Below, piece after piece: positions 1-13,185 of a stretch of DNA of 64,000 nt. This DNA comes from Erythrocercus mccallii (Eukaryota > Chordata > Aves > Passeriformes > Dicruridae), in the NCBI GenBank assembly GCA_013397435.1, contig VZRG01000290.1, forward strand, positions 242,742-306,741, written 5' to 3'. The translations under genes and the position numbers were made by a program. Within the stretch, counting starts at the first letter, position 1, and each line of letters starts with the position of its first letter. The notes beneath the pieces are model-generated. The model ran no database searches and was not told the DNA's origin. It saw only the letters and a program-made list of their open reading frames with translations.

Positions 1-340
1 AGTCACTGACTGTAACTCTTTGAATGTGACCATCCAGTCAGTTCCTTATCCATCTAACAGTATAACCATCAAACTCATAATCTCTCCAATTTACAATCAA
101 GAATGTGATGGGAGACCATGCCAAAGGCCTTACTTAAAAAGGGACTAGGTAAATAACATCAGTTGATCTTTCCTTCTCTACTGATGCAATCACATCACCA
201 TAAGAAGGCCACCAGATTAGCCCAGCACAACTCCAGATTTGCCTTGGGTGAAACCATGTTAGTATCTCTACTCACTTCTCTGTCTTCCATATGCCTCAAT
301 GTGACTTCCATGAGGATCTGTATCAGAAGAGGAAGTTGTT
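1..340 (-). mobile_element. CR1 LINE fragment, reverse-transcriptase part of ORF2
   Basis: Read on the minus strand, the DNA translates in pieces to CR1 ORF2 reverse-transcriptase text: an HGFT-x-GKS block near 250, then a run resembling FDGYTVRWIRN-LDGHIQRV near 80-10. Stop codons and frame changes interrupt it, so it is dead. It lies between the fingers region and the catalytic FADD motif of the RT. The copy runs off the left edge of the window, toward its 3' end. The right edge is approximate. CR1 is the dominant LINE of birds. Confidence 0.82.
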
Positions 341-454
341 ATTTGTGAGATTCTAGAATTAGAGAAGACTACATAGGGAAAGAGACAAATAAAGTAATGG
401 TAATTTGTTCTTAAGGTATATGGTGATTATAGACAACTCTGGCCATTTAACTAG

Positions 455-1110
455 TGTGTTGGTTTAAAATCCAGCTAGAAAATTAAACCCACTTAAACCA
501 TTCCCTTCTCCCCTCCCCACCCCTTCCAGTGACGAAAGAACACTAGGAAACATAAATTGGAATAATAATTTACTGAAAAATCCCAATAACCTTGACAATA
601 TTAACAAAAGAGTGTAAAAAAGAGGGAGTTTTACCCACAAAAGGATACTCACTATCAAACAAAAACAATTCCTAAAGACAGCATCTAGTGTGGTTTCCCA
701 GACAAAGGCAAAATGGTCACTGGCCCTGTGCTGTGGCTACATGGTATTAAGGAAAACTAAATATGTCGAGGATGCTCTCGTGGCTTAACTTCCTGTACCC
801 CCAGCCTGAAAACAACAGAAAGCAGGGTCAAAACCTAACCAGGAAAGCTAGTTTATCTAAATGAAGAGCTGTGCTGCCGAAATGGCGACTCTGTGTGGCT
901 CAGGCCCTGCTGCAGGGGCCTCTATGCCCAGGGACCATGGTAGTATGGCAGCAGCAGTGGTGGTCCCAATCCCACACCCTCTCCAGAGAAAGCCCAGCAA
1001 ACAAAAAAAACAAAAAAAAACAAAAAATCCCCCAAAACAACAAAACAAACACCAAAGAAAAAAGCAAAGGGAAATTTCTGGTTTCTGGATGTAGCTTTTT
1101 AACCACAACT
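455..1110 (-). mobile_element. Decayed LTR-like block of an avian endogenous retrovirus
   Basis: The left edge TGTGTTGGTTTAAAA followed by a CCAGCT and ATTAAACCCAC pattern matches, in reverse, the 3' end of the LTR family seen more fully at 38731-39299. An A/T-rich stretch that looks like the usual polyadenylation area follows, and a GTCAAAACCTAACCA near 827-841 could be the inverted 5' end. From 860 to 1110 the sequence is GC-richer (GCAGCAGCAGTGG) and ends in an A-rich tract; it may be more of the same element or a second one. No open gag, pol or env was found, and no target-site duplication is clear. Confidence 0.45.
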
Positions 1111-4100
1111 ACAACTGGTGTAGGTGGTATTGAACAGATAGTTCAATAAGCTAAAGGCTCCAACCCCTTGTCTCTGTACCCAGGGAAACTAGCAAAGAAT
1201 AATGAATTTCATTTACTCATGTAATAGTAGACAAAGAGACAAGACAGAATTCCATTCCAATATGCACATATAGCATCCCTGAATGTTGAGAGCAGACAAT
1301 GTGTGGCCAGATTTATGTCACAGAGAAAGGGTGGCTGCAATAGTGAGCCAAGAAAATTTCTTTAGATTTACTTTAGTTCCAACAGGAATACTGGAATGGT
1401 TACCAATTGATTTGTATGAATATCAATACAACCACTGAAAGCCAGCATGGATTTGTTAGGAAGTCTAACAAGTCAGTAAATCTAGAATTCATCTGCTAAA
1501 ACCCAGATAATTCTAGGCTGCTTACCCAGTCAATAAAGAAAAGTAAGAACTTGGAGGGCAAAATGTCCAGTTCTGTGTGTCAAATTTCACAAAAGATAAA
1601 GATGGTGCTAATTTTTTTTTCAGAATACAGCTGAGAGCATGGTCATATGTTTACAATACACAGCCTATGAAAAGAAAATTAAATAATTATGTCTCTTTAG
1701 TTTACAGATGGACACAGAAGGAAAGAACAAATGACATGACTATGTAAATATATAAAAGCTATTGTCATAAGCAAAGACAAAGAGAACAAAGATCAAGAGG
1801 TTTAATTTAAAGTCAGAGAGATTTATTTAATTTGAGAAAATCTTTACAGTAAGAAGAGCAGTGGAGTATTAAAGTGGATTGCCTGAGGAAAGGTTCTCCT
1901 CATTTATGAAGAGGTTACATAAACTTTTGTCATGTAACACATAGATATGTAAGTCATGTCCAGAAGCAGAAGACCAAAATGGGTGATCTTCTAATGTGAG
2001 CCCTAGTATTCTAGCCCATGTTTCTGTTTCTATATTACCTAATGATGAACCCAACTGTTCTGATAAGATGAGATATTAAATTAGATATATTCCAATCCAT
2101 ATTGAATTAGGCATGTATATCTATAGAATTTTTTCAGTAGTGGCACAGAGAGCTATTTATTAAGCTGTATAGTAAGCATAATAAGTTACAGCCTGTGTCA
2201 AAATGAACTGAATCTCCACTACCCAGCATTAAACTGATTTGGAACTCTATTGTCTACATTTTTGTCTCCTCCATCTCTTTTTATTCTGTGAATTAAACCT
2301 TCAGTGTAAGAAAACATTTCTGATTAAATTTCTGTGAGAGAAATTTTGATTTAGACTGATCCCTACTTTCTTTCTTAAAAATTTTACATTGGAAAGTTCC
2401 TAGCCATTTCTGTCTACAGGTTAATATAATCAGGTTCTGCTGTTTCAGTTTTGTAAGAACATTTCTGTTGTGCACTTTTCTGAAGGAAAAATTACATAGA
2501 AGAGGAAAGAAAATATCCTGCTTATAGCAAATGTCTATAAAATAGTATTCATCTTTAAGATCTCTGAATTATTTAATAAATGTGGCTCTGCTCTTGAAAT
2601 TATTAATGCATTTCTTAAGCCCTCTACTTTGAGTTCAATAAGGCTAATCACACCTATAATGTTACAACTGTGTAAAATTTCCTAGAACTGAGATCTACCT
2701 AAGCAATTTTATGTCTAGGGGTAAAACACTGAAAGTTACTTAATATTCCTTACTTACATGCCACTATTTGAGTGGAGAGCTTGGATTTCTTATCAGTGTT
2801 CCTCCCAGACATCTTTAAGTCTATTTGGACAACAAAAGATAGACTCACTCGTAGACCACAAACAGATATCTCACCTTCCCCCGCCCCCACCAAGCATTTT
2901 CTTCCCTTTTATGAAATTTGCCATATAATTTAACAGATGGAGTGCCAGTATTTAAGATCATAATATGAATATGACATAGAAGGTTAAAAAGGTAAATACT
3001 CATTCTTGAAAATGGGTGAAGGAAAAAAATAATTGAATAGTCTGCATGAGGTAAGACATTTCCATGATCAAGGGCAAGAAGTGTTAGACTTCTTCCCTGA
3101 ATTACCTGTAAAGAAAATGATTTTTCATATAGCTTCCATATCTGTTAGTTAAAAACAAAAAAAAATCAATGTCTTTAAATCTGAAAAATCTGGGTTTGAA
3201 TGTTTGATAAGTAACAATTATTTCTGATTCATGAAAATAAACAAAATTTATCAGGTTTTTAAATCAAAACTTGTTATAATTTTATAGGCAAGTTCCAGAA
3301 TTTGAAGTCACCACAAGACTAAATTAAATGATAGCTGCAATATTATTTCATTTTAAAAACTGCCTACTTTGTCTGCTCTGATTTTTTCGCATATATTCTA
3401 CCACCTCCAAATTAGGGTGACTAGCTCCTCTTCCCCTGGGGATGCCTTTAGTATATTTTCAAAGTTTCCCTTTACATTACTTGGAAAGTGATAACAACTT
3501 ATTATTTTCATCCAAACCAAATGCTTCTACCTAAGTTGCACTATTAGGAGAAAAAACACACCTTACACACTCAGTTCTTTGATATTGGAATGACAAAGTG
3601 TAAAACCATAAGGGCTTGTAAAATTTTAGGATGCCTGAAGACCTTTACCTTTTCGGCAGCAACCTACAAAAAGTTTTCTTTTTTTAAGGCAAAGGTATTA
3701 TTAAAATTTCAGACAATAAATCGTATTACTTTAATTTTCTCTATACAAATAAGTTTAGCCATTAATTAGATGTTCCTGAAAAGATCTTCAGAATGGTGAA
3801 GTCTTTAGATTTTAACTTGGAAAAAAAAAAGTTAAAAAAGTAGCTTTTTTTTTAATGATTAACTATCTTCTTGATCAATAGCAGTATCCAGGTAAGATAA
3901 TTACAATGTATATTTACAATTGCAATGATTCAATATGTAAATTAATTTATCTCTTCAATTAACAAAGTAAGACAGTTCAGAAAATGGTATTGCATTTCCA
4001 TCTCTTTATTTTGAAGATTATATATTATTTTAGGAAACTCATGTTAAGGTAATAATCTTAAATTATTCAGGATAGTCTAACAACATACATAGAACCAATT

Positions 4101-7100
4101 TAGTTTGCTTTTTTCAAGTCTAGTAATAATTGACATGTACTTCAAAAAAACCCCAAACAGATATATCTACTATTCATCATAATTTCTTGACAGGTGTTCT
4201 GATTTTACCAGCAAAACAGGTAACACAAGTCAGAGTTTTCACTTTGTAACTTCAGAAACATTTTCTATTGCATTCACACAGAATTTTGAACATCATCAGC
4301 TTCTCAGAGGGAGTGCGGGGGGAGTGAGGAGATAGTTAAACAACCTTACATTCAGCTGACAACATAAATTCATCAAGATTTTATTCCAAACATTGCAAGT
4401 TATCAAGCACCTAAACACAGTAAGACCATGATAGAAGCAAGCCAGTGAATGTATCTTTCCCCTCTCAAAGATATCAGAGTGTTATATGTTCAGAAACTTG
4501 TGAAGTAAAAGCCAATCTCAAAATATCCACTGAAGAGAAATGTACCATTTAGCCAAAAAGGATGTGGCCAGGCCTTTCACCAACAAAGTCTACTCTCAGC
4601 CTACCTTTCAGAAACAGAGAACTCTTTCTAATAATCCTACTTTCAACTTAAGAATCATGGGCAGACAAAGTTCAAATTGTCCCAAATTATTTCAGGATTC
4701 TCTGTTCTATAAAGGAAATAAATCAGAACCTACCATGGAAGTTCACTTCCAATACTGCAAATTTAGTGTTTTATTTTTTGTTTCTAAGGACAGATAGTCC
4801 TTACTTATCTTATTTTTATTATTCTATGAATATTTCAACTTTTGCACCCAAGATTTTTTTGTTGCATTTTAATAGCCTTTTTCTTGTGTATCTCATTATG
4901 TTTTATTTTATTTTACATCTAGGAGGTACATCAGTAGGTCTGCCATGACCCTAAAGGCTAGGGAGCCAGAGGTGGCACTGTCTCACCTCTTGCTGGTCAA
5001 TATTTTAACAGTTGTTGAATTTTGTTTCTTCTCTTCCAGAAGAAAAGTAGCATACCCTTTCCAAGCAGCCTTGAGATAATGTGAGCACATTATTCAAAGC
5101 TTTGTTTTTCTACAGGTACTAAATGTATCATTTTGGAAATTACCTAGCTGCATAATAAAAATGCTTAATTTTAATGGCTACCTATCTGTAGGTATCATAA
5201 AGTCTATGGTAAAACATACAGAGCCCATGACAGGTCTAAACTATCAGTAATTGCTACAAATGAATATGCTCTATTTTAAGGGTTAGAAATTTTATTAAAC
5301 AGGGCTTAGATAAGCCTCAGTAAATTATTTATTGGGCAATAATCCTTAAAACGAATTTACTTTTGCTGCTGGTTGACCAGTTATAGCTGTTTAACAAACC
5401 ATTCATAATAAAATAAGTACAAGCATAAATGTTGCATAAACATCAACCAAGCCATTTTAAATTAACATAATCATCTGTTTAGAATACTTAGTTTGATTCA
5501 GTGATTATAACAGTCCTTTACAAGAAAAGGAAGCCAGCCAATGTTACTCTGTTTGGTTTTATTTTGTATATGTACTTATAGGTTTGTGGGGAAAATACTG
5601 AGATAATAATAAGGTCATACAATGAACTTTCAAGTAAGAGATTGTAATGAGTGTATATTTTTAACCAAAATACATATATGTTAAGCCTGTTATTGGTTAT
5701 TCTTCATGAGTAACCTTGAGTAATCTTGAAAAGAGGACCTTTTCTCGCTCCCAAGAGTTAGCTTTTCTCAACTTTCACATCATCACTTCAGACAGTGAAT
5801 CCCCAGCTGCTTGATTTTACCTGATACAAAGCAAAAGAGTATATATTTGCTATTTTCTTTTCCAGTCAATTAGAGAATCCACTGAATTTATATTACATGA
5901 TAGAAAATGTTAGATGATGAAGTAATGTTTATTAACGCTTTTTGAAATCCTGAATTTTAACCATTTTGATGAATACTTTACACAGATAAACTTGTTTCAA
6001 GTTTAAATTTTCCTTTGGACTGTTATGCTAAAAATAATTACTTTGTGGATTTGTAGCTGTTGTTGACAGCTTTCCTTAATTTGCCCTTGAATTTTGGAAC
6101 ATGGATTTGGCTTTTTCCAGTGGATTTTCCCCTTCAGAAATGCATGATGTTTTGTCTCTTAGAGTCTGTCACCATAAAATTCTCTAAAGCTTAGTGCTTG
6201 CTCTCATAATTATCTTTTGTATTAAGAAAAATGAAGCAACTGACTTCCAGAAGAGAGCAAGGCAGGAAGGATGAACATATGTAAGGAAGGTTGATCCTGA
6301 CTAAAACATGGAATAAAATTCAGGGTTTAACTTCCCCGTTGTTTCATAGTTCTTTGATATTTTTTTTTTCAGTCATATGTTTTTCTCTGGTGCTTTAGTT
6401 TTCCTTCAGATTTTCTACTACATATTTAATAAAGTTATGGGTCTATAGATATTGAATAGAATTTAGTGCATAAAATTGTTATAAAGACAGTTTAAGACTT
6501 ACATCTTTCAAACTGAAAAAGCCCCAAATAGTAATAAACTCTTCATATATTTAAGTAAAAAGAAGAATGAGCAGGGCAATATGAAATGAGAAAGATAATT
6601 TAGGTACAATTCAAAAATAAAATTGAACAGGGTTGTTACAAGATACAAGCACTGTGGCTAATGTGAAGGGGGAAAAAAACCATTACAATTACAGGTGAAG
6701 TAGAAGAAAAAGAATGCCACATGCCCAAAATATATTAAATGGACAATACCTTTTCAGGATTTTGAAAGAGATGGTACTTGAATACTCAGGTTTCTGAGCT
6801 TGATAATAGAAGTGACTTAGGAATATTCTCTTCAAGAAACAATTATATATGTAAATGCACACAGGAAAACATTTACCTATCCAAGTGTTTAAAAAATGGC
6901 AAATTATATTGCTGTAATATGGCATATTTCTTTAAATTGATTGATTTTGAGATGAAATTAACAAAGAAGCATTAATCATGAACGTAGACTTGAGGATAAT
7001 TGATTTGAAGGTACACAAAATTTACTAGTTCATCTTGAAAAGAGTACCTGATTAACAAGTAGAAATTTTTACTCATGCATTCCTTATTTAGAGAAGATTC

Positions 7101-7859
7101 AAACAGGTTTTGTGACTTTGGGTCGTAAAGAGGTTCCTCAAAAATCACTTTAGAGTTGATCATGTTTAATTCTTCTGCCTAACAAAATAGCTAGAAGCAT
7201 GTTGGTGGAATTTACTAATGGCAAACAATTGCAATGGATCAAAAACTAACATAATGTGCATAATTGTGAGGAAAGAAGAAATCTGCTTTGTAAGAGTAAA
7301 CAAATTTGGCTTCTGTAGCTTAATAAATGGAGGCTGAAAGGGAATATCTGATTTTCTGTGATGATAGTGAATCAGAAAACTTTGATGGAGGAAGGCAGGA
7401 GTTCAGCTGGAGACAGGTCAGAGCTCTCTCTTGTTACTGTTGATTTGTAAGGATGTTGGAAATCTGAGACCAAAAATAAGGTATCATCAAAGATACTAAC
7501 AGAGAATTTCCATTCTGCTGAAATTATGTTACAACTCTTCCCTGAGGTGGAAAAACTGAGGTTCTTGTTAATAAATACCTTGGGGTGGATTAGAGTGAAA
7601 TGACCAGTGTTGACATAGATACATGGCTATATATACATATAGATATGTATATAAATGTAGCAGGTTTATTTTAGAACAATTTGGCTGTAATTTAAAGGAG
7701 GTATATAGACATTTTGGTTATTATCTCCAGAAATATAGCAATATAAAAGTATAAAAATATCACTTAAGAAATAGAAAGAAAGGGTAAGAGTAGATACAGA
7801 TACAAGAAAGATATCACCATCCATGATATCTCATCAGTGATGAGACTTGATGGTTGCAA
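1111..7859. other. AT-rich unique DNA without a recognisable gene
   Basis: Six-frame reading gives only short ORFs with no domain-like content. Homopolymer A and T runs are common. A short stretch near 1436-1490 (AGCCAGCATGGATTTGT) resembles a CR1 RT segment but is too short to call. On the later evidence of a plus-strand promoter at 41.3 kb, this is probably 5' intergenic DNA. Confidence 0.6.
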
Positions 7860-8480
7860 TTTTAGTGTCCACTGGTTGAAGTGATGGTCTCTGTCTTGAT
7901 CCTTCAGGAGAAAGCCCATGAAACACAATGTTCAGTGGGTTAATATGTGTTCAGGTTGAAGTGGGAATGCCCAGATACCTCCTCTGGAGGGGAGTTTTAC
8001 ACTACCTGATACAATACTGTGGATCATGCATAGTCTTCTGCTGGAAAGCCCCAGAAATGAGTCTGCAGTTGTTTTGAGGGTCTTTGATTATGACTCCTTC
8101 TAGGACATGGTGGCTGTATGCTCTGCTTTGCTGAGCCAGTTAGGCCTTACAAGGAGGGATGGTATCTTCAGGTTTACGTGACACCTCCTGGGGGACATGA
8201 TAAAAAGCATTATCTCACCTCACAGGATCTGCTTCTTATCAGCCTTTTCTCTTACTTGGCTCCAAAGACAGCTTGTTGCTAAACAAAGGTCAGTTTGTTG
8301 TGGTTATACTCTGGTGGTGGGTGCACATCCCCTGTCTTATGCAGATCAGAGGCTTTGCCACCACACACCCGAAACCCCCCCTCCTCCCCTTCGGTTGTGG
8401 GGTGCAAATCTCACCTCAGCAAAATACCTCCTGCTTTTAAAAGAGCAGATTATGTGAATTGTTAACTCTAACATTTCAGT
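7860..8480. repeat. Possible unclassified old repeat (compositional patch)
   Basis: About 600 bases are clearly richer in GC and in CCTCC, GGTGG and CACACCC words than the AT-rich DNA on both sides, and the patch ends just left of a CR1 copy. The texture resembles avian LTR DNA, with a TTTTAAAAG word near 8436 that could be a TATA-like element, but no LTR ends, duplication or protein similarity could be recognised. It could equally be unique sequence. Confidence 0.25.
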
Positions 8481-8610
8481 CTCCCACACACTATCACCCC
8501 TCTCCATGTCCTTTCCTGTTGTATTAAATATTGCATAGTCCTGCCATTGTTCTTATGATTTATGACATTGAAATATAAAAGAGCTTCAAAGTACCTTTAG
8601 TTCGGTATCA

Positions 8611-9345
8611 AATCATAGGTCATGATAGAATCCCTAAATTTTTCAGGTTGGAAAAGATCTTTAAGATCATCAAGTCCAACCATTAACACAGCACAGCCAA
8701 GTCCAGCACTAAACCATGTCCCTAAGTGCCATATTTATAGAGATTTTAAATTCCTCCAGGGATGGCGACTCAACCAGTTCTCTGGAAAGCCTGCTCCAAT
8801 GTTTGGCAACCCTTTCTGTGAAGAAAATTTCCTCATATCGAGTCTAAATCTTGGGTGCAGCTTGAGGCCATTTCCTCTCATCCCCTGTCACTTGAGGCAT
8901 GTCAGAGGAGGCTCACCCTCACCTTGCTACAATTTCAGGCAGATGTAGACATTCCCCTGGGCCTCCTTTTCTCCAGGCTAAACAATCCCATCTCCCTCAG
9001 TCACTCGTCATGAGACTTGTGCTCCAGACCCTTCTCCAGCTTTCTTGCCCTTGTCCTGAGGAGCCCAGACCTGGACACAGATATGGCCTCCAGATATGGC
9101 CTCACCAGGGCTGAGCAGAGTGAGAGATCACCTCCCCTGACCAGCTGGCCATAATCTTTCTGATACATCCCAGGATACCGCCTGTCCTGGCCAGAAGGGC
9201 ACACTGCTGGCTCAGTCAGCTTGTCACCTACCAAGACCCCCAGGTCCTTCTCTGCAGAGCTGCTCTCAGCTCCCAACCTGTACTGCTGCTTGGGGTTATT
9301 CCTCCCCAGCTGCAGAATGTCTCTCAGTGGCCTGCTTGCATGCAC
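8611..9345 (-). mobile_element. CR1 LINE, 5'-truncated 3' end
   Basis: The left edge carries degraded copies of the CR1 tail (ATCATAGGTCATGATAGAA), followed by the typical antisense tail text AGGTTGGAAAAGATCTTTAAGATCATCAAGTCC (shown only as recognised; positions 8645-8677). On the minus strand, 9345 to 9001 encodes the C-terminal part of ORF2, with LQLGRNNPKQQYRLG, then AEKDLGVLV and LCSALVRPYLE, all standard CR1 ORF2 text. The reading frame is broken further toward the 3' end. The copy starts within the C-terminal part of ORF2 and so is a normal 5'-truncated insertion. A perfect 13-bp tandem duplication sits inside it at 9078-9103. Confidence 0.93.
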
Positions 9346-11674
9346 TTATTTTTTTTTTAAAGTAATTATATCCATACATAAGTATAGTCTGTGAAGATGT
9401 TATTAAGAAAATCCCTGCAAAGCTGTAGAATTAGATGTCTAAATCTTATGGTTAATTAATAATTAATTTATTTACATGTATTAGCTGAAGTTTTAGTAAG
9501 TCTCTTAAGATTTTATCTTGGAAGCTGGAGTACTTTTCACAGTGAAAAAAAACCCAAAACAAGCAAGAGAGGACCCTGCTTCTAGAAATAGAAAAGGTTT
9601 TTGTAGCAAGCAAATCTGTCTCCCATTTATTTAATTGCACCATGAGTTTAGAATCGTCCATAAGGAGGTCAACAGAGTTTTGCTAACACAAGTTAGAGCA
9701 CAAATGGATAGTAGCTAGCACTATGTCTAGACTGCAGAGTACTGAATAATGTTTTGTTTCAGTCACACAGGTTGTCCATGAAGCACTCAGAAATCCAGAA
9801 GCAGGGCATGTTCTCTAGCAGAGGAATCTCTTGCACAAAAAGTGAGAAAACTCCCATCCATTTTTTCCCCCTTTTTTTATTCTTATCAAGCTAGACTTCT
9901 TGGTAGAGCATGTTCACCCCTCCTGACTTGCTTTTAGGCTTAAGGAAAGGAAACTTTGGTTTATTATCTTTCTAATAACCTTTCAAGTAAAGAAGGCAAC
10001 GGTTGCAGTAATGCAAAGCTACAACACATTTTCCTAACTTAAAATAATAATAAGAAAAAGGTATAATTAATTATTTTAATGTTTACTTACTGTAATATCT
10101 CTATATATTTTATTTATATGTTTACATTGATACTTATATATAACTTTTTTCTTAGTTTTTTTAAACCAAAGTGGACGGCATGAAAATATGTATCAAAAGA
10201 AAAAAAGTAAACTTTTAATTCCTAAATTAGTATTATAGTATTATTATCTTACTAATGGCTATACAAGGTTTTATTCAGTTATTTACATGGAAGCTTCTGA
10301 AATCTTTTAGTCTGCCTGCCCTGTTGATGCAAAGTTGCCAAAAATCTCATGCTCCTTCTTGGAATGCAAGATGGGAAGATGGTGCAGACATCTGAGCTGG
10401 CCCTGCCTTTCACCTGGAAACAGAATAGCCACATTCCTATCATGAATGACCTGATCCATCAAGGCTACCTCGAGAGACTGCAAAGAGGTTTATAACTATT
10501 ATTTGGAATTATGGGTATATTGGATTAGGTCAATAAAAGCTCATGGACATTCACATGTATGATCCACATGTATACGCCTAAGTGTATATTCAATCCTAAA
10601 AAAAGAGGATGTCAGGTCAGAAAAGTAATACCAAAAGTGCTTTCAGTTAATAAAGTTCTAATTTAAACCTGTTGTCAGTAGAAGAAATTACTGTTTTTCA
10701 TTGAATCAAATAAAATCAAGTAAGATCATGATTCAAAATTTTGTACAAAAATTACATCAGCATTTACTTCCTACTCAACATTAAAAAAACATCAAATTTC
10801 AGAGTGTAGGGGAAATCCAGTAGGAAAACAGAACAAGTTCTTGTGGTGTGGAACTAGATAAATCCAAATTATTTAGAAGAAAATTGACATTTCAATAAGA
10901 TAAAAAAATATAGAAAAGATCTTAAGATATTATAAATGTAAATAATTCATAATATCTATATTCTGGAAATGCTTCAAACACTTATCAAAGATTGAGGGTG
11001 TATAAATATAGCAGAAGTCTTCCTTGACTGAGTTTTGGTTGCTATCACCCATAGGGAATATTTGATGAAAACCATATAGAAATCACATAATTTAAGTTCT
11101 GTGATGTTTTATTAAATATTTATAATTCAGATTCCTTATATTAGCATGCAGCATTAACAATGGCAATTGGACCAAAAAAAAAAAAAAAAAAGGAGTTCTA
11201 CAAGGTCTTTGCAGAAAAGTATAGTGAACCATTACTATTAATGCAGATTTCTTGAAAACCTCTCACAGCAGGGAGTTAGTTTCTGAAAGAATAAAAAAGT
11301 AGATAATGGAATCAAGATTATGAAGAAAGAACTGCAATATATTATTTTAGTTATCCCTTTTTATTTTGGTGCCTTTTTTCCCCCAGCACCTAACTAACTA
11401 AATAAAGACAGATTTAGCTTGTGACAAACTTCCCTACAGTGGCTGTTTTTATGGACAATATACCATTTTCTTTCCTGGAGAAAAGTTTCTCATCCATTTG
11501 AAGCAAGAATTTTAACATGAAATTAATCTTGCCATAGAAGTTTCTTTTATATATTTCTGTTTGACTGATAATACTGTACATATCTGTGAAATCTATCCAC
11601 ACTTTACCACAGTTACACACAGTGTACCTCTCTTCTGTTCACTGAAAGTTTTCCCTTTTAGTGATTGTTTAAGC
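9346..11674. other. AT-rich unique DNA without a recognisable gene
   Basis: It holds no ORF with recognisable content, no tRNA-like fold and no repeat family I know. The segment at about 10310-10490 is more balanced in composition and could be a conserved non-coding element. A run of 18 A lies at about 11174-11191. Confidence 0.55.
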
Positions 11675-13185
11675 TTGTGCTCATCTGCCTGATGGCAAAC
11701 AGATGAATTCCAGAGTCCTGAGAGAATTAGCTGATGTAGTTGCCAAGACACTGCCATGATATTTGAAGTCATGGCAGTCAGGTGAAGTCCCAGCTGACTT
11801 CAAAAAGGGAAACATCATACCCCATTTTAAAAGGGATACAAAGAAGAATCCTGGAAACTACCAACCTATCAGCATCACCTCTGTGCCTGGGAAGATCATG
11901 GAACTGGAAGGTCTGATAAAGGCACAGGGAGTACAGGGAGGTGCTTTGAGGTAGCCATCATGATTTCACCAAGGGCAAGTCCTGCCTACCAATCTAGTGT
12001 CCACACAATGAAGTGACATCAGTGCACAAGGGAAGGGAATGTCATTTTTCTGGACTTTTGTAAAGCCTTTGATACAGTCCCCCAGAACATCCCCCATCAC
12101 TAAATTGGAAAAATACGGATTCAATGGATAGATGGATGAGAAAGAGGTTGGACGGTCACATTCAGAGGGTAGAGGTCAATGGCTCAGAGTCCTGATGGAC
12201 ATCACTGAAAAATGGTGTTCCTCAGGGGTTTCTATTGGGACCAGTGTTATTTAATAACTTCATTTATGACATAGATTATTTACAAATTTGCAGATGAGAC
12301 CAGCCTGAATGATGTGGTTGACACACCTGGAAAATCAGATGTCATCCAGAGAGAGCTGGACAAGCTTGAGAAGTGGACCCTTGGGGATCTCATGAGGTTT
12401 AACAAGTCTAAGTGCAGGGTGCTGCACCTGGGTTAGGACAACTGCTGGTGTCAATACAAGCTCAGGGATGGACAGATAAAGAGCAGACCTGCTGAAAAGG
12501 ACTTGGGGGTGCTGGTGGATGAGAGGCTGGACATGACCCAGCCATGGGCACTCACAGCCCAGAAAGCCAATTGTACTCTGGACTGCCTCCAAAGAGCCTG
12601 GGCAGTAGGGAGAGGGAGGGGATTCTGCCCCTCTGCTCTTCTCTGGTGAGACCCCATCAAGTGCTGCCTGGAACTCTGGGGTCCCAGCGCAGGAAGGACA
12701 TCATACATTTGGAGCAAATTCAGAAGAGGCCACAAAGATGATTAGAGGGATGGAGCACCTCTCCTATGACTTAAACAACCCTAAAAAGAGAATTAGGGTT
12801 GTTCAGGCTGGAAAAAAGAAGGTTTTGTGGTGACCTAATTGTGGCTGTCCAGTATCTGAAAGGAGCCTACAAGAGAGAACAAGACTATTTACAGGGGCAT
12901 GCAGTGACAGGACAAGGGGAAATGGCTTTAAACTGAGAGTAGGTTTAGATATTAGAAAAAATTCTTTACTGGAAGGGTCATTAGGAACTGGTACAGATTG
13001 CCCAAAGAAGTTGTGAATGCCTCATTCCTGGGAATGTTCAGGAAGGCCAGGTTGGACAGAGCTTTGAGCAACCTGGATCAGTGAATGATTTCCTTGTCCT
13101 TGGTAAGGGGTTGAAACTAGATAATCTTTAAGGATCCTTCCAACCTTACCCTTTCTATGATTCTATGATTCTATGATTCTATGAT
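11675..13185 (+). mobile_element. CR1 LINE, 1.5 kb copy with RT domain and octamer tail
   Basis: Plus-strand translation follows CR1 ORF2 from the thumb-proximal SWQSGEVPADFKKGN block (11766) through the RT core. The first catalytic motif is intact as LDFCKAFDTV (Asp at 12053-12055). The second, normally FADD, reads F-A-D-E at 12287-12298. The C-terminal region (DKLEKW near 12360, AEKDLGVLVDERLDM near 12493) and the 3' UTR follow. It ends in four perfect TTCTATGA octamers at 13153-13184, the diagnostic CR1 3' tail. In-frame stops and indels show that it is inactive. It lacks the N-terminal ORF2 endonuclease, as expected for 5' truncation. Confidence 0.95.
13153..13185 (+). repeat. CR1 3' octamer microsatellite (TTCTATGA)4
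   Basis: Four perfect tandem copies plus one base form the terminus of the CR1 element and fix its 3' boundary. The perfection contrasts with the decayed body, as short tandem tails are kept homogeneous by slippage. Confidence 0.95.

Noticed and set aside
1430..1580. Possible plus-strand CR1 RT scrap (AGCCAGCATGGATTTGT)
   Set aside because: Only about 17 bases resemble CR1; the continuation does not follow any CR1 text I can recognise.
8622..9114. Plus-strand ORFs over the CR1 at 8.6-9.1 kb
   Set aside because: They are antisense to the CR1 ORF2 on the minus strand.
12335..12741. Minus-strand ORFs of 85 and 94 codons
   Set aside because: They are antisense shadows of the plus-strand CR1 ORF2 C-terminal region.
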